Assembly (NCBI GenBank): GCA_003674045.1
Contig: PENC01000023.1
Coordinates: forward strand, 1-64,000
Direction: 5' to 3'
Source: Streptomyces griseocarneus
GTDB lineage: Bacteria; Actinomycetota; Actinomycetes; Streptomycetales; Streptomycetaceae
Length of the DNA: 64,000 nt
The notes under the pieces are model-generated. The model searched no databases and was not told the DNA's origin. It was given only the letters and a program-made list of their open reading frames with translations. Made by a program: the position numbers and the translations under genes. Of the stretch, positions 8,290 to 15,636 are shown one piece after another (within the stretch, counting starts at the first letter, position 1; every line of letters begins with the position of its first letter).

Positions 8290-8999
8290 ACAGGCCGACG
8301 GAGCCGTGGTCGCCGATCTCGAAGACCACGACGGCGAGCTCACGTCCTGGCGCTCGCCGTGGAGAAGGGCGTCGCAGCCGGCGAGATCCTGCTCCCGGAT
8401 CACGAACGCGCCCGGCTTCGGTCGAGTGACAACCGGCTTCAGTACACCTTGGGAGAACGTCGTCGGCATCGTCGTGCCGTGCTGCGCGCGGCCGCCGTAC
8501 TCGCCTCCACGCCCGCCGCGGACCCACAGCGCAAGGCCGCCGAACACGACTTCACGACCTCGGCGCCCGCCGCCCGGCAGGCCCACGGCCGGATAGCGGG
8601 GCCGGCCGCCGCAGCGCAGGACGACGGGGCGAAGCTGATCGCCGACGACGTCGCACGCAAGAAGTACGCCGAGACGATCGAGGCCGGGCAGCGGGCGGAC
8701 ACCGCGCTGCGGATACGGCTGCGTAGCCGTCTGTCCGCCGTGATCAGCGGGAAGGACCTGCTGCCGGTCTGGTTCGTCACCGTACTGGGCCCGCTGCCGC
8801 CTGCCTGCGACCCCCACACCTGGATGGACACCGCGACAGACGTGCCGGCCTACCGGGGGCTACCTACGAGGTCACCGACCCCGTCCTCGCCCTCGGAGGC
8901 CCGCCCGACAAGCGCTTGGCAGCGCGCCGCGCCTCCTGGTACCGCAAGCTGGCCGGGCAGCTCGGGCACGGGGGGAGCACGGGCCTTCGCCTCCGCTGA
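8290..8999 (+). pseudogene. MobF/TrwC-type relaxase, C-terminal remnant with frameshift
   Basis: One frame gives a helical tail followed by DLLPVWFVTVLGPLPPACDP and TATDVPAYRG. It then shifts near 8860, and the next frame continues YEVTDPVLALGGPPDKRLAA, then RRASWYRKLAGQLG, to a stop at 8999. Joined, this matches the extreme C-terminus of plasmid and integrative-element relaxases of streptomycetes, which end in a WF...LGP.PP...AYR.TY.VTDP.LALG pattern. The relaxase catalytic domain and helicase are gone. It marks an old conjugative element. Confidence 0.55.
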
Positions 9000-9244
9000 C
9001 TCCTGACGGCGCCGGGACAAAGGCCGCCGGGCGGGCCGTCCTGTGCAGATTTGCACCGGGCCGGGGGCGGTGTGCGACAGTGGGCCCTCCGGTTCGCCAG
9101 GCGTTCCGCCACGTGCGCGGCGGCCCCCGGAATTCCCCACATCCCCCATCCCCGAATGACGGTTCCGGCCCTGCCCTGCGCAGATCCGGGCCGTCCGCCC
9201 GCCCTTCCGCCCTCCTCCACAGAGGAATCCTCCCCCAGAGAACC

Positions 9245-10009
9245 ATGCAGGCGACGACGACCTTTCCTCTCCGGACCGCAGACCTGTTCACCCAGGGCCT
9301 GGAGCTGCAGACTGGCTCGGCCCTGCTGCGCTTCGGCGCCGCGCGGCCGCGCCCGGCCGACCGGATCGGCTGGTCCGGCGACGGCGCGGTGGCCTGGCTC
9401 GACGAGCCGCGCGGCCACCTGTGGAGCGTCGGCGAACCGACCGCCGCAGCCGGCCTCACCCTCCGTGCGGCTCACCAACTCCCCGGAATTGTAAGAGAGT
9501 TCACCGGGCCACGGGGCACCGACGTGCTGCTCGGCCGCCATCTCGCGGTGGCCGACCCGGTCGCCTGGGACTTCCGCTGGACGCTCGACGAGCCGCCGCT
9601 CCATCCGGCGGAAGAGCGGGTGACCGAGCTGGACGAGGCACACCACGGCGAACTGCTCGCCTTCCTCGGCGAGCACAGCCCGGCCCACTCGACCGGGCCC
9701 GGCTCCTCGGACGTCAGTCTCTGGGCGGGGATCCGTGACGCGGACGGGCGGCTGGTGGCGTGCGGTGCCATGAGCAGTCTGCGGGACAGTGGCGCGCCGC
9801 TGATGGCGTCCGTCGCGACCGACACGGCCCTGCGCGGCCAGGGGCTCGGGGCGGCAGTCACCTCGTGGCTGACCCGGTACGCCGTCCGCCGGTACGGCTT
9901 CTGCACGCTGTGGCAGCTTGCCGACAACACCCCTGCGGACCGGCTCTACACCCGCCTCGGCTACCGCAACGAGGACCCCTGCGTGGCGGCGCGGATCAGC
10001 ACGCGCTGA
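9245..10009 (+). CDS. GNAT family N-acetyltransferase
   Basis: 254 residues. The C-terminal half holds the acetyl-CoA fold: SLWAGIRDADGRLVACGAM, then MASVATDTALRGQGLGAAVT with the R/Q-x-x-G-x-G/A pyrophosphate-binding loop (RGQGLG), and LADNTPADRLYTRLGYRNED as the last conserved block. The first half (about 120 residues) is a non-GNAT extension seen in a subgroup of actinobacterial acetyltransferases. The ATG at 9245 is chosen because the upstream open frame has no coding character. The substrate is unknown and there is no operon partner. Confidence 0.85.
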   Translation: MQATTTFPLRTADLFTQGLELQTGSALLRFGAARPRPADRIGWSGDGAVAWLDEPRGHLWSVGEPTAAAGLTLRAAHQLPGIVREFTGPRGTDVLLGRHLAVADPVAWDFRWTLDEPPLHPAEERVTELDEAHHGELLAFLGEHSPAHSTGPGSSDVSLWAGIRDADGRLVACGAMSSLRDSGAPLMASVATDTALRGQGLGAAVTSWLTRYAVRRYGFCTLWQLADNTPADRLYTRLGYRNEDPCVAARISTR

Positions 10010-10196
10010 CCAGCGGCCATGGGCCGGACCGCGCTCGATGATCTGTCCCGGCCCTGTAGGGCCTGTCCGACGAGTCGCGTGACTGCTGAGCGTGCTGATC
10101 GTTCCGGTCAGATCCGGCCGCCGTCAGCATCGTGCACCTCGTGCAGGACCGGACCGTGCTCCTCGATGCGATCGCCGCACCAGGTGCACCGGCACG

Positions 10197-11459
10197 CTAC
10201 GGGCGCGTCCCGCCGTCGCTTTGGTCTCCTGCCAGCACCCGCAGCGCCGCCGTCACCATCGCCCCCACCCCCGTCGGCAGTGACGCTGCCGGGTTCGGGG
10301 CGAAGCGGGGGGAGTGGTTGGGTGGCAGGGACGCCAGTTTCTCCGCGGTTGTCGTGCCTGGCGTCTCCGACCACTGGCGGCGGCCCGCGATGCCCAGCAG
10401 CCAGTACGCCGACCGTACGCCTTCGACGGCCGCGAACAGGGGGAAGTCCTCCGTGGCAGTCAGCGGGGCGAAGGCCGTCACCCGCTCCTGGCCGAAGGCT
10501 GTCACGTGGGCGTCCCGGACCGTCGAAGTGAGCTCCGGATCCGGGACGTTGACGAGGGAGCGGGCGGTGACCGTGATCTCCGGGGGCTTCGGGCAGCTCG
10601 TCGCGGCGCACTCGGCGCGTACGACCCGCTCCACCGCGGCCACGATCCGGTCGACCGCGGATTCGGAGAACGCCCGGATCGTGAGGCCGAGTTCCGCCCG
10701 GTCGGGTATGACGTTGCCGCGGGTCCCCGCGTGCAGGCGGCCCACGGTGAGCACCGCCCGCTCCGTCGGTGCCGTCTCGGCGGCGACCACCGACTGGAGC
10801 CGCAGTACCGTCGCCGCGGCCGTCACCACCGGGTCCACGCACAGGTGCGGCTGGGCGGCGTGGCCGCCGCTCCCGTGGATCACCACGTCGAGCGCGGCGC
10901 TGCCCGCCATGATCGCTCCCATGCCGTGCGCGACCATGCCCGCGGGGAGCTGCGTGGCGTGCTGGGCCAGCACCGCGTCCGGGCGGCCGAACCGCTCGTA
11001 CAGGCCGTCGTCGAGCATCGCCCGCGCCCCCAGGAGCGTCTCCTCCGCGGGCTGGCCCACCACCATCACCGTCCCCCGCCACTGCGCGCGGTCGCGCGCC
11101 AGGACGCTCGCCGCGCCCGCGAGCGCGGCCAGGTGCAGGTCGTGGCCGCAGGCGTGCATCACCGGCACCGGCTTCGTCACGCGGCTCGCGTACGGCAGGC
11201 CGGTGCGTTCCCCGACGGGCAGGGCGTCGAGTTCGGCGCGGAGCATCACGCGCGGGCCGTCGCCGTTCTCCAGCACACCGACGACGCCGTGGCCGCCGAC
11301 GTTCTCCGCCACGTGATAGCCCTCCTTCCGCAGCCATGCGGCCAGGCGGCCCGCCGTCCGTGCCTCCGCGCCGGACAGCTCGGGGTGGGCGTGGAGGTCG
11401 AGGTAGAGGGTGGTGACCGCTTCCAGCAGGTCTTTCTCCAGCAGGTCGTTCGTCGGCAC
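10197..11459 (-). CDS. M20 family metallo-amidohydrolase
   Basis: 420 residues from a GTG. Metal-binding and catalytic motifs of M20/amidohydrolases are present: DLHAHPELSG near residue 23, MHACGHDLHLAALAG near 104, and PAEETLLGA near 137 with the catalytic Glu pair. A dimerisation domain contains SGGHAAQPHLCVDP. Relatives hydrolyse N-acyl amino acids, p-aminobenzoyl-glutamate or indole-acetyl conjugates. It faces away from the RiPP precursor at 11630. Membership of the cluster cannot be decided; such enzymes may only be chromosomal neighbours. Confidence 0.88.
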   Translation of the reverse strand: MPTNDLLEKDLLEAVTTLYLDLHAHPELSGAEARTAGRLAAWLRKEGYHVAENVGGHGVVGVLENGDGPRVMLRAELDALPVGERTGLPYASRVTKPVPVMHACGHDLHLAALAGAASVLARDRAQWRGTVMVVGQPAEETLLGARAMLDDGLYERFGRPDAVLAQHATQLPAGMVAHGMGAIMAGSAALDVVIHGSGGHAAQPHLCVDPVVTAAATVLRLQSVVAAETAPTERAVLTVGRLHAGTRGNVIPDRAELGLTIRAFSESAVDRIVAAVERVVRAECAATSCPKPPEITVTARSLVNVPDPELTSTVRDAHVTAFGQERVTAFAPLTATEDFPLFAAVEGVRSAYWLLGIAGRRQWSETPGTTTAEKLASLPPNHSPRFAPNPAASLPTGVGAMVTAALRVLAGDQSDGGTRP

Positions 11460-11495
11460 CGGGGCCGCCTTTCGTCGGTCGGGTACGGGTGGCCG

Positions 11496-11512
11496 CTGAC
11501 ATCTCGTGTCAG
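11496..11512. promoter_or_regulatory. Inverted repeat upstream of the RiPP precursor
   Basis: CTGACA-TCTCG-TGTCAG is a perfect 6-bp-arm dyad in the 170-base gap between the M20 gene and the precursor gene. It lies 118 bases upstream of the precursor ATG, a plausible operator position. No clear -35/-10 pair could be assigned. Confidence 0.4.
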
Positions 11513-11629
11513 TGGACGGCGCAGCGATCTGTCAGCGGGCCCTGTTGGACTGGTGGCGCAAGGAACGAGCGGGACGTACGGACGGGCCAACTCCACAACA
11601 CGACCCGCACCAGCACAAGGGAGAACACC

Positions 11630-11806
11630 ATGACGCAGAAGGCCGAACTCGCCACCCTCGCCCAGGAGCTCCTGGAGCTCGAGTCGGAGACCTTCGAGAT
11701 CTCGGACTACTCGGATGCCAGCGAGGTCGTCCTCGCCGGTTCCACCAGCTCCAGCTCCACCAGCACCTGCTCCAGCACCACGAGCACCACCAGCTGCTCC
11801 GCCTGA
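11630..11806 (+). CDS. RiPP precursor peptide, Ser/Thr/Cys-rich core (TOMM/thiopeptide-related)
   Basis: 58 residues with a strong ribosome-binding site (AAGGGAGAA, 5 bases before the ATG). The leader, residues 1-37, is acidic and Leu/Glu-rich (ELATLAQELLELESETFEIS, then DYSDASEVVLAG), the style of thiazolylpeptide leaders. From Ser38 the core reads STSSSSTSTC then SSTTSTTSCSA: 11 Ser, 7 Thr, 2 Cys and one C-terminal Ala. Every core residue except the last is a substrate for azole formation or dehydration. The leader/core border (VLA-G-S) is inferred. The gene stands alone on the plus strand, convergent with the maturase operon and closed by a strong terminator. Confidence 0.9.
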   Translation: MTQKAELATLAQELLELESETFEISDYSDASEVVLAGSTSSSSTSTCSSTTSTTSCSA

Positions 11807-11825
11807 GCCCTGCACGGTGCGCCAC

Positions 11826-11871
11826 GGCCCTCTCCGGGAAGCAATTCCCCCGCCGCCCGGAGAGGGCCTTT
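11826..11871. terminator. Strong bidirectional terminator between precursor and maturase operon
   Basis: GGCCCTCTCCGGG (11826-11838) pairs perfectly with CCCGGAGAGGGCC (11856-11868), giving a 13-bp stem with a 17-base loop, followed by TTTC. It lies 20 bases after the precursor stop and 47 bases beyond the end of the convergent YcaO gene, so it can end transcription from both sides. Confidence 0.9.
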
Positions 11872-11917
11872 CGCATGCCGTGTCTTTCCCGATCTTTCCC
11901 ATGCCGCAGGAGGCGTG

Positions 11918-13861
11918 TCAGGGGAACGGGTGCGGCACCCTGCGGATCTCCTCGTCCGCCAGGTCCGTCGTCCGCCATCCCGCACGCCGGAACGCCGTCC
12001 GCAGCCGCGCCATCCCCAGCACCCGCTGCCGGTCCCACCCGAAGTCGATCGGGACCAGGCCCGGCACGACCGTGGACACCGTGCGCAGGCCCATGCGTTC
12101 CTGCTCGGGCGCGGTCTGGTCCACCACGATCACGTCGAAACCGGCACGCACCAGCTCGTCCCGGCACCGCAGCACGTCGTCCAGCAGGTCGTCCGTGGGC
12201 CGCCGCCGTGTGGCGCCGTAGAGCTCGTCCATCGTCCGCACGGACACCGGCTCCAGGTACTCCCGCGCGTGCCGCGCCATTCGCGGCAGACCGTAGAGCC
12301 GGGCGTGGTGCGTGAGCTGCCGCACCAGGGAGAAGTCCTCCGCCATCGCCTCCAGGTCCGCCCGGTGCTCCGCCACCTGCCGGTCCAGGTGCGGCAGATA
12401 CGTCAGGACCTCCGACAGCGCGGCCTCCACCGCCTCCTCCGGGTCGAGCCGGGCGGCCGCCGCGAAGGACAGCGTGCCGGGACCGCCGTCGCGGCGCACG
12501 GCCACCGCGGTCACCACGGGGATGTCCAGGTCCACACGGTTGTCGAAGGCCCGCACGTCGTAGCCCATGAGTGCCGCGCGGTCGGCCATGGCCCGTACCG
12601 CGCCGCCCCGGCAGGAGGACAGGTCGATGCCGGTGAGCCGGGCGCGCCCGTACCAGCCGAGCAGGAACGCGTCCCGCTCGACGAGCTCCAGCAGCCCGAA
12701 GAGCACCGCCTCCTCCGGACAGCCGCCCGTGGCGCAGCCGTTGGAGCTCTCGAAGACGAAGTTGTCGCTGTGCAGGCCCGCCCCGTAGTAGACCGACCGC
12801 ATCGGCACCAGCACCGGACGACCGTCGCGCAGGGAGTGCCCGCGCGCCCAGGGGATCTCCCGCGCCGGGTCGAAGGGCTCGACCATGGGGTCGTCGCGGT
12901 ACGTCTCCGGCGCGTACGTGCCGCACACCCGGGGGTCGACCGCGTGGTCGCGCACGTCCTCGTACGCGGCCACGACCGGCTCGTCCCCGTGTCTGCGGTG
13001 GATGCCCGCGTACCGCTCCAGCCCCTCCAGGAAGGCCAGGGTGCGGCTGGCCGCGAAGGAGTTGGCCTGACCGCTCCAGGTGACGTCGGACAAGCCCGCG
13101 TAGGTGCGGACGAAGACGCTGCCCGCGACGGGCGACGTCGTGGGGGAGGCCACGTTGAGCCAGGTGCCCTCGCCGAGCGCGCCGCATACGGGGTTGGCGA
13201 GGGCGCCCCGGGGCAGCGGGTACGAGTCGGCCGGGCGCAGCCGGGACGCGTCCGGCCCCGGTTTCGGCCGGGACGTCAGCTCCGGCTCCTCCCGGGGCGC
13301 GGCCGGGACGGCACACGCGGGGCACAGCGGCTCGGGCAGCAGTGGCAGCGTGGTGACCCGGAGCGTGGCCAGGTCGACGCGGGAGACCTGGGGCAGGGGG
13401 AGGTCCGCCGCGGTGTGCCACTCGCCGGCCGGACGGCCCGCAGCGGCCGGGCGGCCCCCGAGCAGCACCGCCTCGTACACCGCCCACACCGTGTCCACGG
13501 CGTAGTCGGGCAGGACGGGCCAGACGCCGGCTCCCGCCATCCGCGTACCGACCTCCAGCGCGTCGCGTTCGGAGCGGGACCGCAGCCGCTGCCAGCGCCG
13601 CGCGAGGCAGCCGCCGCAGGCCGCCGTCGCCTCGTCGGTGGCACCCCACGGCCCGATCAGCACGGCCTGCGCGGTGAGATGGACGGTGGCGCGGGCGCGC
13701 AGCGCGCCGTACGGGTCCTCGTCGGGGCGGAAGGCGTCGGCCGTCCCGACCGGTACGACGAGCGGTTCCGGCCCGGCGTGTCCGGAAATACCGAAGCGCT
13801 CGGTGAGCGCGTGCCGGAGTCGCTTGCTCGCGGCGGCCATGGGCGCGGTGATGATGCTCAT
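11918..13861 (-). CDS. YcaO-domain cyclodehydratase 1 (TOMM, SagD-like)
   Basis: 647 residues. An N-terminal region of about 200 residues holds two CxxC pairs (CGGC at 82-85, CPAC at 180-183) that likely bind zinc. The YcaO domain follows, with ATP/Mg residues in LEGLER (about 279-283) and LELVERDAF (about 391-399), a SSNGCATGG block, and a proline-rich C-terminus ending HPFP, as in active YcaO enzymes. YcaO proteins use ATP to turn Cys/Ser/Thr into thiazolines or oxazolines. The start overlaps the permease stop by ATGA. It is the last gene of the operon and a paralogue of the protein at 22337-24256. Confidence 0.9.
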   Translation of the reverse strand: MSIITAPMAAASKRLRHALTERFGISGHAGPEPLVVPVGTADAFRPDEDPYGALRARATVHLTAQAVLIGPWGATDEATAACGGCLARRWQRLRSRSERDALEVGTRMAGAGVWPVLPDYAVDTVWAVYEAVLLGGRPAAAGRPAGEWHTAADLPLPQVSRVDLATLRVTTLPLLPEPLCPACAVPAAPREEPELTSRPKPGPDASRLRPADSYPLPRGALANPVCGALGEGTWLNVASPTTSPVAGSVFVRTYAGLSDVTWSGQANSFAASRTLAFLEGLERYAGIHRRHGDEPVVAAYEDVRDHAVDPRVCGTYAPETYRDDPMVEPFDPAREIPWARGHSLRDGRPVLVPMRSVYYGAGLHSDNFVFESSNGCATGGCPEEAVLFGLLELVERDAFLLGWYGRARLTGIDLSSCRGGAVRAMADRAALMGYDVRAFDNRVDLDIPVVTAVAVRRDGGPGTLSFAAAARLDPEEAVEAALSEVLTYLPHLDRQVAEHRADLEAMAEDFSLVRQLTHHARLYGLPRMARHAREYLEPVSVRTMDELYGATRRRPTDDLLDDVLRCRDELVRAGFDVIVVDQTAPEQERMGLRTVSTVVPGLVPIDFGWDRQRVLGMARLRTAFRRAGWRTTDLADEEIRRVPHPFP

Positions 13862-14613
13862 GACTCGTTGCTCCAGCGGAAGACCCGGACCGCGACGGCG
13901 CCGAAGATCAGGGCGAACACGGCGAGCCCGGCGCAGGCCAGGGCCGTGGACCCCAGGTCGGCGCGGCCGGAGAGCGCCTTGGAGATCCCGTCGTTGAGAT
14001 AGTGCAGCGGCAGCACCCTGGACACGGACTGGAGCCAGGAGGGCATCGCGTCCAGGGGGTAGAACGAGCCGGACAGGAACGCCATCGGCACCATCACGCA
14101 GTTGGCGACCGCCGCCACCGCCTCCGGCGTGTCCGCCCGCGCGCCGATCACCAGGCCGATCGCCAGGAACGCGGTGATGCCGCACACCAGCACCGGCACC
14201 GCCCACGGCCACGTGGCGTCCACGCGCAGCCCGAACACCGGCAGCAGCGCCACCCCGACGAACAGCAGCGCCTGCACGGCCCCGATGGCCAGCGCGATGA
14301 CGTACCGCGACGCGAGCACCGAGCCGAGCGGCGTGGGCGTCAGCCGGACGAGCCGCAGCAGGTCGTCGCGGCGCCACTGCATCAGCGTGAAGGCCACCCC
14401 GAAGACGGCGGCGTTGCCCACGCCCCACGACAGGACGCCCGGCGCGATGTAGTCGATGTAGCCCCGGCCGCTCTCCGTCACCGTCTTCCCCCGGAAGATC
14501 AGCCCGAAGACGACGAGGAAGATCAGGGGGAAGGCGAAGGTGAAGAAGACGGTCGTCCTGTCCCGGACGGACGCCCGGTAACTCGCCTTCGTCAGTGCCG
14601 CGTACGCGCTCAT
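13858..14613 (-). CDS. ABC-2 type transporter permease
   Basis: 251 residues with about six membrane segments: FFTFAFPLIFLVVFGLIF near residue 25, VLSWGVGNAAVFGVAF, a long pair around ALLFVGVALLPVFG, WAVPVLVCGITAFLAIGLVI, VMVPMAFLSGSFYPL and a last LAVFALIFGAVAVRVF. The SGSFYPLDAMP motif is typical of ABC2_membrane permeases. With the ATPase upstream it likely exports the mature peptide or gives self-resistance. Its start overlaps the stop of a 34-codon ORF (ATGA), and its stop overlaps the YcaO-1 start (ATGA). Confidence 0.92.
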   Translation of the reverse strand: MSAYAALTKASYRASVRDRTTVFFTFAFPLIFLVVFGLIFRGKTVTESGRGYIDYIAPGVLSWGVGNAAVFGVAFTLMQWRRDDLLRLVRLTPTPLGSVLASRYVIALAIGAVQALLFVGVALLPVFGLRVDATWPWAVPVLVCGITAFLAIGLVIGARADTPEAVAAVANCVMVPMAFLSGSFYPLDAMPSWLQSVSRVLPLHYLNDGISKALSGRADLGSTALACAGLAVFALIFGAVAVRVFRWSNES

Positions 14614-14714
14614 GCCCGGCCCCCGATCCGGCCGTGCCGGCCCGTGCTTCCGATCCGGCCGTGCCGGCCCGTGCTTCCGATCCGGCCGTACCGGCCGGTG
14701 ACCCGCTCGCTCAT
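14610..14714 (-). CDS. Possible 34-residue Arg/Gly-rich ORF nested in the ABC operon
   Basis: Between the ATPase and permease genes, an ATG at 14714 overlaps the ATPase stop (ATGA) and its own TGA at 14610-14612 overlaps the permease ATG (ATGA). It encodes MSERVTGRYGRIGSTGRHGR, then a repeat of the 9-residue unit, ending in GRA. The 27-bp DNA repeat keeps the frame. Either a short basic peptide is made, or the repeat is a neutral in-frame expansion that keeps ribosomes running from ATPase to permease. No homologue is recognised. Confidence 0.4.
   Translation of the reverse strand: MSERVTGRYGRIGSTGRHGRIGSTGRHGRIGGRA
14623..14697. repeat. 27-bp tandem repeat, about 2.8 copies
   Basis: Units beginning CCGATCCGGCCG start at 14623, 14650 and 14677. 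The first two are identical over 27 bases; the third is incomplete and has one change (GTACC for GTGCC). The unit length is a multiple of three. It forms most of the spacer between the ABC ATPase and permease genes. Confidence 0.95.
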
Positions 14715-15631
14715 GCGTCCCGCTCCGATCCGGTCAGCTCCAGGTAGATGTCCTCCAAGGTCGCGGTGCGCGTGCGGACGCCGTCCAGGCCCACCGCCGC
14801 GCCCAGCGCGGCCAGCAGCGGCCCCGCCTGCGACGTCTCGATGACCACGGCCCCGCCCTCGGCGGTGACCCGGTCCGCGCCCGCGAAGGACCGCGCCCGC
14901 TCCACCGAGATCCGGTCCGCGGGCACCAGCAGCCGGGTCGGCGCCTGCGCGGCCCCGACCAGCCGGTCCGGGCTGTCCAGCGCGACCACCCGGCCCGCGA
15001 CCACGATGGCCACCCGGTCGCACAGGGCCTCCGCCTCGTCCAGGTGGTGCGTGGTGTAGACGATCGTGCGGCCCTCGCCCTTCAGCGCCCGCAGCACCTT
15101 CCACAGCGCGCGGCGCGCCTGCGGGTCGAGAGCGGCCGTCGGCTCGTCCAGGAAGATCAGTTCCGGTTCGTGCACCAGCGCGGAGGCGATCGCGAGCCGC
15201 TGCCGCTGTCCCCCCGAGAGCACGTCGACGCGTACGTCCCCCTGCTCCGTCAGGCCCACCAGCGCCAGTGTGCGGTCCACCCCGGCCGGGCCGGTGCCGT
15301 AGAGGGCGGCGACGGTCGCCAGGTGCTCACGCGCCGTCAGCCGGGTGAAGAACGCCGAGCTCTGCGTCTGCACACCGATGCGCGGCAGCAGCTCCAGGTC
15401 CCGGGGCCAGGGCGAGCGGCCCAGCACCGTCAGGGTGCCTGATTCGGCCCGGCGCAGCCCCTCCATGATCTCCACGAGCGTGGTCTTGCCCGCGCCGTTC
15501 GGCCCGAGCACCCCGAAGAACTCGCCGCGCTCCACCGTCAGGGAGACCCCGTCCACCGCCCGTACGTCGCCGTAGTGCTTGCGCACGTCCCTCAGGACCA
15601 GCGCGGGGCCGGCCGTCTTGTCGTCTGTCAT
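14711..15631 (-). CDS. ABC transporter ATP-binding protein
   Basis: 306 residues. Walker A GPNGAGKT is at about 43-50, the signature LSGGQRQR near 145, Walker B LIFLDEPTAALDP near 165 and the H-loop TTHH near 198. A C-terminal extension of about 90 residues is of the DrrA/multidrug type (DUF4162-like). It pairs with the permease at 13858-14613. It starts at ATG 15631, whose AGGAAG ribosome-binding site overlaps the stop region of the M50 protease gene 5 bases upstream. Role inferred: export of, or immunity to, the cluster product. Confidence 0.93.
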   Translation of the reverse strand: MTDDKTAGPALVLRDVRKHYGDVRAVDGVSLTVERGEFFGVLGPNGAGKTTLVEIMEGLRRAESGTLTVLGRSPWPRDLELLPRIGVQTQSSAFFTRLTAREHLATVAALYGTGPAGVDRTLALVGLTEQGDVRVDVLSGGQRQRLAIASALVHEPELIFLDEPTAALDPQARRALWKVLRALKGEGRTIVYTTHHLDEAEALCDRVAIVVAGRVVALDSPDRLVGAAQAPTRLLVPADRISVERARSFAGADRVTAEGGAVVIETSQAGPLLAALGAAVGLDGVRTRTATLEDIYLELTGSERDA

Positions 15632-15636
15632 CTTCC

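Noticed and set aside
10108..10200. Possible small zinc-binding protein on the minus strand (CRCTWCGDRIEEHG)
   Set aside because: The Cys pattern is suggestive, but no start codon with a ribosome-binding site exists in frame before it, and upstream the frame runs inside the M20 gene. Possibly a remnant.
11915..14002. Long plus-strand open frame opposite YcaO-1 and the permease
   Set aside because: Translation is Arg/His/Gly/Val-rich without any family. The minus-strand genes have clear catalytic motifs and overlapping starts and stops.
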